A stretch of 64,000 bases of DNA. It comes from Verrucomicrobiota bacterium (GTDB taxonomy: Bacteria > Verrucomicrobiota > Verrucomicrobiia > Limisphaerales > J093). A program made the position numbers and the translations under genes. Where the stretch lies: positions 16,587-80,586 of the forward strand of contig JAKLFY010000022.1 of NCBI GenBank assembly GCA_022710935.1, in the 5' to 3' direction. This document shows positions 26,800 to 35,309 of this stretch, one piece after another; position 1 is the stretch's first letter; every line of letters starts with the position of its first letter. The notes under the pieces were generated by a model. That model was given only the letters and a program-made list of their open reading frames with translations, did not search any database and was not told the origin of the DNA.

Positions 26800-29535
26800 A
26801 TGTCCATGATCGCTCGCGGCCGTCCGTTGCCAGGTGGTCGCATCGCACGAAGTCGGCTTCGGTGGTGGCGGCTTCGATCGTGTTGCCTCCTCGCGGCGTT
26901 GTGCATCGGCGTGACGGGATTGCAGGCGGCCCGGCTGGCGTCGCTCTACGCGCATCCCACAGTCGAAGACGCGCACGGCGTGATCGCTCCGTGGCATCGA
27001 GGTTTGAACGGACAACTCGACGAGCGGATCAACCTGGCCGTTGCTATCTACAAGCGGTATCCGTGGGTCGGCGCCGAGAAGGCGGTGATGGCTGCGCCGG
27101 ACTTCGTGTACAACTCGCACTGGAGCATCCAGCCCGACGGGACGATTGTGATCCCGCCGACGACAGACTGGATGTGCGGCGACCTGAGCCAGCGCGCCTG
27201 GAGCATCATCAAAGGTTTGACCGCCCATTACCAGTACAGCGGTGATCCGATCGCGTTTGTCTACATTCCCCTGATGGCGGATTACATCCTCGATTACGGG
27301 CAGACGGCCGCGGATGACCCGGCCTGGCCGCTTTTCCCCATCAGCACGCCGACATTGGGCAAGGCCTATGGGCGCTGCGATCCGCGCGGGCGCAACCAAC
27401 TCGATCTGTGTGCGGTGCTCGGCACCGAGATCCTGCGGGCTCACAAGCTCACGGGCGACTTGCGATACCTTGATGCGGCCCGGCGCTGGGGCGACCTGTT
27501 CGCGGCGCACTGCGACTTCGATCCTGGGGAATCGCCCTGGGACCGGTACGTCGATCCTTCGGTTGTTGGCTGGTCGGACGTGCTGACCGGGTCCGCGGCG
27601 ATGATTGCGAACTTCCTGGACGACCTCATCGACATTGGGCACCGCGGACGGGACGACGCCGTTGTGCGGGCTCGGGATCGGGCGCGGCGGTTTCTGCGCG
27701 ACCAGATGCTGCCGCGCTGGCTGGTGAACGAGACCTGGGGCCGCAGTTATTGGGATTGGGACAATCCGATCATGTGCGGCACGGTGTCGATGATCTGCGA
27801 CTACTTCTTGCGCGCCCGGGCCGATTTTCCGAACGGGCGGGTGGACGTGCGGAACATCCTGTTGCTGATTGCCAACCGGAACAGCGCCGATCCGGCGTCG
27901 ATGGGCGACACCTACAGCGGGGCGTGGGCGTGGCCCGAGTCATCGGTCTGCTGCGGGACTTCGCTGTCCTACAACCAGTACACGGCGGCGCCGACGATCA
28001 TTCGCTACGGCGCGATCGAGAGCGATCCCTGGGCAGTCGAGATCGGGCGGCGGATGATCCTGATGGCGACCTATGACAGCGACACCAACGGCGTGGTGAA
28101 GGACGGCCTGCTCGGCCAGGCGGTAGCGACGGGGGAGTGGTCGAATCTGGCTCATCCATGGCCGCTGTGCCAGGCGCTCGAAGCGATGGCCTGGATGCCG
28201 CGCGAACTTGGGCCGAACCGGGAGAACCACATTGTGCGTTGCGCCTCGGTTGTGCAGGACGTGCGCTACGAAAAAGGCCGGGTGTCTTACCGGACCTACG
28301 ACGCGCGGCCGCCTGCCCTCGATGTGCTCCGGCTCGCCTTTGAACCCAGACAGATCAGGGCCGACGATGCGCCGCTCCCGCGCCGAACGGACCTCGAAGC
28401 CAATGGCTACGTCGTCGAGGCGTTGTCCAATGGCGATTGTCTCGTGCAGGTTCGCCACGACGGTCGGCGCGCCATTGCGGTGGAAGGACCCGATCCGCAG
28501 ACCTGGCGGCCGGCCTCCGAATGCGAGTGGGATGGGCGATGGACTCTGGAAGTGCCGGAATCGCACCATAGCGCCGTGGCCCCGGCCACGCCATCGTCAC
28601 ACGCCCCCGCGGTTGCGGGAGAACAGTCCTCACCGGTCGGATCCGGGCATCAAGACGGAGCGGCGCGGAGCGCGACACGGCTTGCGACTGTGCAGGGCGC
28701 GACGATGGCCGTGACGTTCCAGGGCAATCAAGCGCGCCTCATCGGCACAGTGGACGCCGATGGCGGGTGGGCGGATGCGTATGTGGACGGCGTCAGGCAG
28801 CTCACGCGGATCGAGTGCTGGAATCCTCAGCGGCGTGACGGGCGGCTCCTCTTCGTGAAGAACGGACTCAGCGACGGGCTGCATGAACTGAAGGTTGTCG
28901 CGCGCGGCGAGAAGAACCCGCTCTCGCGCGGCACGGCGATTCGGATCGAGGGCGTTCAGTGTTCGGACGCCACCGGCGATGCCGGCTACGGCTCCGGCGG
29001 CGGGCCGGTCGGGCCGCAGCGCATGATCTTCGGCTATCCGAAGCGGGCGGACTACGTCGACTCGAACGGACAGGCCTGGCGTCCGGCGACCGAGTTCGTC
29101 ATCCGGCTGGGCGGCGGCCAGGACACAGTCGCGCGTTCGTGGTGGACGACGCGGCGGACGAAGTGGGTGGGCAACACGCGCGATCCAGAGCTTTACCGTT
29201 ACGGCGTTCACGGCAAGGAATTCAGAGTCAACCTGACAGCCGGGCCCGGGCGCTACCGGCTGACCCTGAAATGGGCTGACACGGCCGAGACACCCTGGAT
29301 GGAGCGGGAGAACGGATGGAACCGCGTGGTTCGTCTGACGTCTGTCTGGATCAATGGCGAGCCGGCGGTCGACAGATTGGATGCGGCCAAGGAAGCGGGC
29401 GGACCATTCCGGGCGATCGACCGGATGTTCAGCCCGGTCGAGCCGCGCAACGGGATTGTCGAAGTGCGGTTCCAGGGCGTGGACGGCGGAGAGGCCATGA
29501 TCCAGGCGCTGGAACTTGCACCGATCAACGAGTAA
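26800..29535 (+). CDS. Secreted (alpha/alpha)-toroid protein with C-terminal malectin-like module
   Basis: A 911-residue exported protein. The N-terminus is arginine-rich and then hydrophobic (LRSCCLLAALCIGVTGLQA), a long signal peptide. The first about 530 residues look like an alpha/alpha-barrel glycosidase or lyase: AWSIIKGLTAHYQYSGDP, LDLCAVLGTEILRAHKLTGD, WDNPIMCGTVSMICDYF, and WPESSVCCGTSLSYNQYTA. A Pro/Ser/Ala-rich linker (about 600-630) joins a beta-sandwich with DADGGWADAYVDGV and a malectin-like domain (GKEFRVNLTAGPGRYRLTLK and VRFQGVDGGEAMIQALELAP). No catalytic pair can be named. The ATG at 26800 has AGGTGAG just upstream; a GTG six bases earlier overlaps that signal. Confidence 0.65.
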   Translation: MSMIARGRPLPGGRIARSRLRWWRLRSCCLLAALCIGVTGLQAARLASLYAHPTVEDAHGVIAPWHRGLNGQLDERINLAVAIYKRYPWVGAEKAVMAAPDFVYNSHWSIQPDGTIVIPPTTDWMCGDLSQRAWSIIKGLTAHYQYSGDPIAFVYIPLMADYILDYGQTAADDPAWPLFPISTPTLGKAYGRCDPRGRNQLDLCAVLGTEILRAHKLTGDLRYLDAARRWGDLFAAHCDFDPGESPWDRYVDPSVVGWSDVLTGSAAMIANFLDDLIDIGHRGRDDAVVRARDRARRFLRDQMLPRWLVNETWGRSYWDWDNPIMCGTVSMICDYFLRARADFPNGRVDVRNILLLIANRNSADPASMGDTYSGAWAWPESSVCCGTSLSYNQYTAAPTIIRYGAIESDPWAVEIGRRMILMATYDSDTNGVVKDGLLGQAVATGEWSNLAHPWPLCQALEAMAWMPRELGPNRENHIVRCASVVQDVRYEKGRVSYRTYDARPPALDVLRLAFEPRQIRADDAPLPRRTDLEANGYVVEALSNGDCLVQVRHDGRRAIAVEGPDPQTWRPASECEWDGRWTLEVPESHHSAVAPATPSSHAPAVAGEQSSPVGSGHQDGAARSATRLATVQGATMAVTFQGNQARLIGTVDADGGWADAYVDGVRQLTRIECWNPQRRDGRLLFVKNGLSDGLHELKVVARGEKNPLSRGTAIRIEGVQCSDATGDAGYGSGGGPVGPQRMIFGYPKRADYVDSNGQAWRPATEFVIRLGGGQDTVARSWWTTRRTKWVGNTRDPELYRYGVHGKEFRVNLTAGPGRYRLTLKWADTAETPWMERENGWNRVVRLTSVWINGEPAVDRLDAAKEAGGPFRAIDRMFSPVEPRNGIVEVRFQGVDGGEAMIQALELAPINE

Positions 29536-29612
29536 GGGCGGCCTGGCCCGCATGTTTCACACTCGGTCCGTGCGCATGGCGATGAGACTTCGCAAGAGGA
29601 ATGCTGTGCGGG

Positions 29613-31391
29613 CTAGTTCGACTGGCGGGGCTGGTAGCGCCAATCCACTTTGTCCTGATAGGCCATGGTTTCATGGACGAGCGCGAAGAGGCCGGGATCG
29701 TAGGTGGCGAGTCGTTCGCGCGTGTTCACGGGCGTCGGGCTGCCCTGCGGCGCTGAATGCGGCCCGGACGCGTCGAAATAGGCGAGCACGCCGGCGCACC
29801 AGTACGCGAACCTGTCCCGCGCCGCCTGGGTGCCCGCCCACTTGACCGCGGCCCTGGCCTGGTTGAAGCGTGCCGTGACGGCCTGGTCGAATTCCACATC
29901 CAAGCGTTTCACGCGCAGTTCGTACTGTTGGTTGCCGCGGTAATCGGGAATCACGGGACGCAAGCCTGCGACTCTGTAGGCGGCCTCGGCCAGAACCGCG
30001 ATGACCGGGCTGCCCGCGGACCAGGGTGACGCCGCGTCGGCCAACACATCTTCCTGTGCCACGACGAGCAGGTTCAGATCCGGATTGCAGGTCGGCCCGC
30101 GCGACGCGCCGTCCGTCGACGGCTTTTCGGACGCCCGCTTCCATTCCGGCAGATCGGCCAGTTGCTCGCCCGGCCCGAGCACGACCAGTTTGAAGCCCTG
30201 GTTGATCAAGGCTTTGAGGATGTCGTGGCGGTAGGCGAACATCCGGCGGATGGTGTCGTTGGCGTGCAGCAGGGCGTCGTCGCTCGCTCCCCGTCCCACG
30301 ACGGTGAACTCGCGCGCCCAGGTGAACTTCGTGTACCAGGGGTCGACGTCCTTGAACTTGTCGATGCGCGGCGGCGCGGAGACCATCGGCAGCTTCTGCA
30401 GCCAGGTGTAACGCCAGTCGCGGTCGGGAGCCGATTTGAACACCTCCTGGCACAGGGCGAATCCGGCGGGATCGTGGGCCAGCAATTGGGCGCGGTTGCC
30501 GACGGGGCCGTGGTTCCAATTGTTGACCCGGTTGCAGTCGAAGAAGGCCTGCGCAATCTCCGCCCAGTATTCGGCGGGATTGCCGGCTGCGTAGGTCTGC
30601 TCATAGAGCTTCCTGTCGATGGCGTTGCGGTAGGCCGCCATGCGGCTCTCCTGCCAGCCCGGATCGGTCCGGCCCAGGATGTCGTCGATCGTGTGGCAGA
30701 ATTCATGCACGGCAATGCTCTCGTCGTCGTAGCGGTCAATGGGCAGGCAGAGGAGGTTCTCCTCGCCGAAACTCGTCGGGTTGCCGCCTGTGCCTCGAAC
30801 GCGCTCGTTTTGAAACTCGGGATTGGGATGATGCCGGTATTCGGGCATGTCCGTGTAGACCTGGTTCTTGCCGATGACGATCAGGTAGATTTGGTTGGTG
30901 ACCATGGCGGCCAGAATGTCGGGGCGCCCGGCCAGCATGCCGGTGACGATCTGGTAGGTTCGCTGCAACGCCAGATCCGCCACATCCGCATGCGCGGCGA
31001 CCGGCAGCCCTGCCACGTCGATGTGCTTCGAGTAAAACGTCCGGTAGATGGCCAACTCGTCCGCGACGCGGGATTGCGCGCTCTCGGCAGCGCTCGCCGC
31101 CTCTGGCGGAGCCGCTTCGCCTGCTCCACGGCGCATGCGTCCGCGGCGGGCATCGGCCCGGGCGATGCGGTTGGACACCATCTGAAAGAAGGACTCCGGG
31201 GGCGGCGTCACTCGGGGGGCGTCAATTGTGACGTCCGGCGGTTCGAGTGCGGGCCGCGGGGCGATGGATTGGGCGTGGAGACAGGAGCCAGCTCCGACCA
31301 ATCCGATGGCGATCGGGACAAGGCACGACACGGAACGTAGCCTGGCACCGCGGAGAAGGCTCGAGCGAAAGGTCAGGTTGAACGTGCGCAT
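29613..31391 (-). CDS. Secreted metallopeptidase-like protein with a duplicated, second-copy-inactive domain
   Basis: A 592-residue protein with an N-terminal hydrophobic export segment (LRSVSCLVPIAIGLVGAGSC). The first copy contains a zincin motif HEFCH at 229-233 (SIAVHEFCHTIDDIL) and, about 40 residues on, NPAEYWAEIAQAFFD, whose Glu fits the third zinc ligand of gluzincins; the pattern recalls anthrax-lethal-factor-like peptidases. The second half repeats the layout: REFTVVGRGASDDALLHAND, FAYRHDILKALINQGFKLVV, then VIAVLAEAAYRVAGL where the HExxH should be, and DRFAYWCAGVLAYFD where the Glu site should be. The second copy has therefore lost all zinc ligands. The substrate is unknown. The ATG at 31391 (MRTFNLTF) is chosen over a farther upstream in-frame start that would leave a low-complexity leader. 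Confidence 0.7.
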   Translation of the reverse strand: MRTFNLTFRSSLLRGARLRSVSCLVPIAIGLVGAGSCLHAQSIAPRPALEPPDVTIDAPRVTPPPESFFQMVSNRIARADARRGRMRRGAGEAAPPEAASAAESAQSRVADELAIYRTFYSKHIDVAGLPVAAHADVADLALQRTYQIVTGMLAGRPDILAAMVTNQIYLIVIGKNQVYTDMPEYRHHPNPEFQNERVRGTGGNPTSFGEENLLCLPIDRYDDESIAVHEFCHTIDDILGRTDPGWQESRMAAYRNAIDRKLYEQTYAAGNPAEYWAEIAQAFFDCNRVNNWNHGPVGNRAQLLAHDPAGFALCQEVFKSAPDRDWRYTWLQKLPMVSAPPRIDKFKDVDPWYTKFTWAREFTVVGRGASDDALLHANDTIRRMFAYRHDILKALINQGFKLVVLGPGEQLADLPEWKRASEKPSTDGASRGPTCNPDLNLLVVAQEDVLADAASPWSAGSPVIAVLAEAAYRVAGLRPVIPDYRGNQQYELRVKRLDVEFDQAVTARFNQARAAVKWAGTQAARDRFAYWCAGVLAYFDASGPHSAPQGSPTPVNTRERLATYDPGLFALVHETMAYQDKVDWRYQPRQSN

Positions 31392-31494
31392 GGGCCGACA
31401 ATAGAAGCCGGCCCCTCGGGCGCCAGCAAGAACCGGCTTCAGCAGGAGACGGGTCGCGCCGGCAGCAGTTCTCACTTTGCGTGCCGGGCCTTGA

Positions 31495-31570
31495 GACCGG
31501 GTGAGGGCACCCGGCCTACAGCATCGAAGATTACAGCGGTTGCAGGCCGGGTCCCCCGACCCGGCGCTCT
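31495..31570. repeat. Dispersed intergenic repeat, family 1, divergent copy
   Basis: The region shows the same two-hairpin plan as the repeats at 26574 and 58138: ACCGGGTGAGGGCACCCGGC, a short spacer, then GCCGGGTCCCCCGACCCGGC. The spacer and flanks differ. It sits between the divergent metallopeptidase-like and DinG-type helicase genes. Confidence 0.55.
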
Positions 31571-31672
31571 GAGCGTTCTTAGAGCCACAATTGCTGGCGC
31601 GCCGGTGCATCCACGCCGCGTCGCCAGGAATGGCCTTCATCCACCCGAGCGCGGCCGTTGCGCAAAAAGGGT

Positions 31673-34303
31673 ATGGCTTTTTCCGGGGCGTTCATCGAAG
31701 GTCAGCAGGTCAACGTTCTTCAGGAAATGCCATCGCCCGCGAAACCCGCCCATTCGGTCCAGGTCCGCACCCTGGTCGAGTTCGTCCTGCGAGGGGGCGA
31801 CCTTGGGGGCGAGCGGGATTTCGTGGGGCCGCGGCGGGCGTTGGCTGGGACGCGCGGGCATCAACGGCTTCAGCGGAGCCGTGCGGCGGGTTACCAGAAG
31901 GAGGTTTCGCTGCATCACGACGTTGAGGACGGGGGATGTGTTTTGCGGGTGCAGGGGCGTCTGGACGGCTTGTGGATCGAGGAAGGCCGAACGCGAATCG
32001 AGGAGATCAAGACGATTCAGGGCGCGTGGGAACGGCGTGCGGATCCCCTGCATTGGGCTCAGGCGAAGTGTTATGGTTTCATGTATGCTGAAGCGCATGG
32101 GTTGGAGTCGATCGACATCCAGTTGACCTATCTGGATGTCGACACGGACGAGGTGACCGAATATCGGGAAGGCTTCTGCCGGGCGGAATTGGGGGCGTTT
32201 TTTTTCGAGCTCACGGCGGTCTATCTCGAGTGGCTGCGGGCGCGCGTGCAGTGGTGTCGGGAACGCGACGCGTCCATGGGCGCCCTCGAGTTCCCTTTTC
32301 CGCGCTATCGGCCCGGCCAGCGGGCCATTGCGGTTGCAGGATACCGGGCCGTGGCGGGCGGAGGGCGCCTATTCGTCGAAGCGCCGACGGGCATCGGGAA
32401 GACCGTGGCGATGCTGTTTTCCGCGGTGAAGGCGATGGGCCAGGGGAAGATCGAGCGGTTTTTCTACCTGACGGCGCGGACGGTCGGGCGCGTGGTGGCG
32501 GAGCAGGCGTGCAGCGAACTGCGCCGCGCCGGTCTGCGGCTCTGCACCGTGACACTGACCGCTCGGGAGAAGATATGCACTCACGAGGGCGGGGCGTGCG
32601 ATCCGGAGAACTGTCCGATGGCCCGGGGCTATTACGACCGGCATCGGGCCGCGATGCGGGCTCTTCTGGCGCATGAAGCGATTACGCGCTCCGTGATCGA
32701 GGAGGCCAGTCGAACGCATCGGGTCTGTCCGTTCGAACTCTCTCTGGATGTCTCGTCGTGGGTCGATGCGGTGATCTGCGATTACAATTACGTCTTCGAC
32801 CCTCAGGCGTATTTGCGGCGCCACTTCCTCGATGAACCGCGCCGCTACGTTTTTCTCGTCGATGAAGCCCACAACCTGGTTGATCGGGCCCGGGAGATGT
32901 TCTCGGCCGACCTGAACACCCGCGAGATTCGCGAGGTCAGGCGGGCGATCCAGGAGAGGGTGCCGCGCTGTGCCAAAGCCCTGAACCGGCTCGCGGCGGC
33001 CATGCGGAAACTGGGCGGCCCGACGGCCCACGATGACAACTCGGTCGAGCCGGCCAGTCGCAACCTTCAGGCGGAACTCTTCTCGCCCAGAGACGCGTTG
33101 CCGAGGGAGCGCGGCGGCCCCGACTCCGGGTTGAAGCAGGCAGACGGTGCGGCTGCGAGAGACGGCGGGCGCACGAGCCGCGAGTTTCCGGGGGTGCTCG
33201 AACCGCTGGTCGAGGAGGCGTTGGCGCGGACCGAGGAGTGGCTTGTGAGAAACGAGCCTGCCGGATTCCGCGAAAGTCTGATTGAATTGTATTTCCGTCT
33301 GCATGCGTTTCGGCGCACGGCTGGTCTTTACGATGCGCATTATGCGACCATCCTCGAGCCGGGGTCCTCCGTGCGCGTGCGGTTGTTCTGTCTGGATCCG
33401 TCCTTTCTATTGCAGCAGGTCCTGGCGCGGGGCCGGTCGGCCCTGTTCTTTTCGGCCACGCTCACACCGGTGGACTACTACCGGTCCCTGCTGGGCGGCA
33501 GCCCAGAGGACCCGGTCCTGAGGTTGCCCACGCCCTTTCCGTCCGGGAACCTGGCCGTGCTGGCGCACGACCGCATCCGGACCGTGTTGAAAGCGCGGCC
33601 CCAGACACTCGATGAGGTGGTGCAAGCCGTCGGAGCCCTGGTGCGCGGGCGCGTCGGGAACTACATTGTCTACCTCCCATCCTACCAATACCTCGGCGCC
33701 GTGCAGGAGCGATTCCGCGCCCGGTTTCCAGACGCCACGATCCTGGTGCAGCGTCCCGGGATGGGCGAATCCGAGCGCGAGGCCTTCCTTGAAGCGTTCG
33801 CCGCGGACGGGGGAACGGCGCGGGTTGGATTCGCGGTCCTGGGCGGTGTGTTTGGCGAAGGCATTGACCTGGTGGGGGAGCGGTTGATTGGGGTCGCGGT
33901 TGTGGGCGTGGGTCTGCCTCAACTCTGTCTCGAGCGGGATCTGATCCGCGACTACTTTCAGGAACAGACGGGCGCGGGATTCGACTATGCCTACACCTTT
34001 CCCGGCATGAACCGTGTCCTGCAGGCCGTGGGCCGTGTCATTCGCTCCGAAACCGATCGGGGGGTGATCCTGCTTATCGACACTCGGTTTGCGGAGTCGC
34101 GATACCGGGCGCTGTTCCCTCCGGGCTGGAATCCTGCGACGGTCCGGAGTGTGCGCGCGATTGAAGAGGCAATCCGCGATTTCTGGGAGCGACGGTTCCG
34201 AATTTCTGATTCTTCTTCTGCGAGTCAGTCGATTGACGACAGGCATCGGCGCGCGATAGGCTCAGTCAGCATGACCGAACCGGGAGACCGCCTAGACGCA
34301 TAG
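31673..34303 (+). CDS. DinG/XPD-type iron-sulfur DNA helicase with N-terminal Cas4-like nuclease domain
   Basis: An 876-residue ATP-dependent 5'-3' DNA helicase of superfamily 2 fused to a nuclease. The N-terminal about 190 residues hold the PD-(D/E)XK residues D98 (GRLDGLWIEE), E111 and K113 (IEEIKT), followed by Q130xxxY134 (WAQAKCYGF), the RecB/Cas4 signature. Helicase motifs: Walker A APTGIGKT at 237-244, four cluster cysteines C302, C309, C314, C352 (CTHEGGACDPENC and HRVCPFE), DEAH at 397-400, FFSATLTP, and motif VI MNRVLQAVGRVIRSETDRG. It probably unwinds and trims branched or damaged DNA, like eukaryotic DNA2 in logic. The ATG at 31673 is preceded by AAAAAGGG. The last about 35 residues are a low-complexity tail. 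Confidence 0.9.
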   Translation: MAFSGAFIEGQQVNVLQEMPSPAKPAHSVQVRTLVEFVLRGGDLGGERDFVGPRRALAGTRGHQRLQRSRAAGYQKEVSLHHDVEDGGCVLRVQGRLDGLWIEEGRTRIEEIKTIQGAWERRADPLHWAQAKCYGFMYAEAHGLESIDIQLTYLDVDTDEVTEYREGFCRAELGAFFFELTAVYLEWLRARVQWCRERDASMGALEFPFPRYRPGQRAIAVAGYRAVAGGGRLFVEAPTGIGKTVAMLFSAVKAMGQGKIERFFYLTARTVGRVVAEQACSELRRAGLRLCTVTLTAREKICTHEGGACDPENCPMARGYYDRHRAAMRALLAHEAITRSVIEEASRTHRVCPFELSLDVSSWVDAVICDYNYVFDPQAYLRRHFLDEPRRYVFLVDEAHNLVDRAREMFSADLNTREIREVRRAIQERVPRCAKALNRLAAAMRKLGGPTAHDDNSVEPASRNLQAELFSPRDALPRERGGPDSGLKQADGAAARDGGRTSREFPGVLEPLVEEALARTEEWLVRNEPAGFRESLIELYFRLHAFRRTAGLYDAHYATILEPGSSVRVRLFCLDPSFLLQQVLARGRSALFFSATLTPVDYYRSLLGGSPEDPVLRLPTPFPSGNLAVLAHDRIRTVLKARPQTLDEVVQAVGALVRGRVGNYIVYLPSYQYLGAVQERFRARFPDATILVQRPGMGESEREAFLEAFAADGGTARVGFAVLGGVFGEGIDLVGERLIGVAVVGVGLPQLCLERDLIRDYFQEQTGAGFDYAYTFPGMNRVLQAVGRVIRSETDRGVILLIDTRFAESRYRALFPPGWNPATVRSVRAIEEAIRDFWERRFRISDSSSASQSIDDRHRRAIGSVSMTEPGDRLDA

Positions 34304-34339
34304 GGCGCGAGGGAGCCGTATCACTGAGCTAACACGTTC

Positions 34340-35038
34340 GTGAAATCGGATGAGGATGTCCAAGCACATTCCTACGGTAACCGGATGTCTCGCTACTCTG
34401 TTTTCAGGGCAGTGGGCCACCTGAAGTACGAGTTGTTGCCACCCTACACGAAGTATGCCGAGAGCCTTTGTGCGTGGATGCCCGTGCGCATCAAGAAACA
34501 CATCGAAGATCATCTTGGCATCGTCCCGCTTCTGCGCGACTCGGAGACACGGTTGACCTACGCGGACGACCCGGCTCGGTTTTTGGAAATCATTCGGCAA
34601 CAGATCGACAGGAACGCAGCGAACTTCGAAATCTTCAGCTTCGCAGTCATCAAGGTCCACTTGGAGAAGTTCGCGTGCCGAGTCTACCGCGACACACGGA
34701 CCTCCGCCCATGATCAGGGGGTCGATTTGTCCACAAATTTCGGGGTTGTGTATCAGGTCAAGAAACTCCGTATCCACACCGAGGCAGACGCCAAGCGGGT
34801 GTACGCCGAACTGAAGCTGAACTTCGACATCGAGCGATTGCAGGACGGGAACGTGATTCTCGTCATCGATGATATTTCGAAAGAGTTGAAGAAGTACCTG
34901 ATCAATCTGAAGGTTCAGGCAATCAGCAAAGATGATTTGCTCAAACTGGCCGCGGGCTTCGATGCGCCTGAGGATCGCCAAAAGGTGCTCCGGATCGTGT
35001 ACGAGGAGTTTCGCCGGGAGTACTCAAGCACCATTTGA
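34340..35038 (+). CDS. HaeII-like type II restriction endonuclease, probably N-terminally shortened, without methylase
   Basis: A 232-residue protein. The C-terminal half resembles the HaeII-type endonuclease fold: HDQGVDLSTNFGVVYQVKKL supplies a D...xVK arrangement fitting a PD-(D/E)XK active site, followed by LNFDIERLQDGNVILVIDDI and a helical end. The N-terminal half (FEIFSFAVIKVHLEKFACRV) fits the helix before the nuclease core. Family members as I recall them are larger, so the front may be missing. It starts at a GTG 37 bases after the helicase stop; an ATG at 34385 is the alternative. The DNA is visibly less GC-rich than its neighbours, suggesting transfer. No cognate methyltransferase is present, so an active enzyme would be toxic unless the site is protected elsewhere. 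Confidence 0.5.
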   Translation: MKSDEDVQAHSYGNRMSRYSVFRAVGHLKYELLPPYTKYAESLCAWMPVRIKKHIEDHLGIVPLLRDSETRLTYADDPARFLEIIRQQIDRNAANFEIFSFAVIKVHLEKFACRVYRDTRTSAHDQGVDLSTNFGVVYQVKKLRIHTEADAKRVYAELKLNFDIERLQDGNVILVIDDISKELKKYLINLKVQAISKDDLLKLAAGFDAPEDRQKVLRIVYEEFRREYSSTI

Positions 35039-35178
35039 GCTGCCGGGGCAGGGGGGCAGTCAAGATGACACCCAGGAAGAACTGCCTCTCGCCTCATGTT
35101 CCCTGCGCATGGCCCGGTGAGTCGCGTTCGCCGTTTCCGACGACGACTAAGGGAACAAGTCATGAAATGATGTTCGCG

Positions 35179-35207
35179 TTGACAGAGGTGGGGTGCCTCA
35201 CTACACT
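35179..35207 (+). promoter_or_regulatory. Sigma-70-type promoter for the delta-60 propeller gene
   Basis: TTGACA (35179-35184), a 17-base spacer, and TACACT (35202-35207) form a near-consensus -35/-10 pair about 100 bases upstream of the propeller start. This short AT-richer patch stands out in a GC-rich region. A 5' leader of about 90 bases would follow. Confidence 0.6.
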
Positions 35208-35294
35208 ATTCTCACTATCCTAAACAACGTCTTTGGCTGGTGAGGGGGGCCGCTGGTTCCCAGTCAGTCAGACGTCGTTTCGTTTAACCATATG

Positions 35295-35300
35295 AAGGAG
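35295..35300 (+). promoter_or_regulatory. Shine-Dalgarno AAGGAG deciding the start of the propeller gene
   Basis: A perfect AAGGAG lies 9 bases before the ATG at 35310 and overlaps another in-frame ATG at 35292. The downstream ATG (MTRPRALVVKCWLRRL) is therefore the likely start. Confidence 0.65.
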
Positions 35301-35309
35301 ACTCCACCC

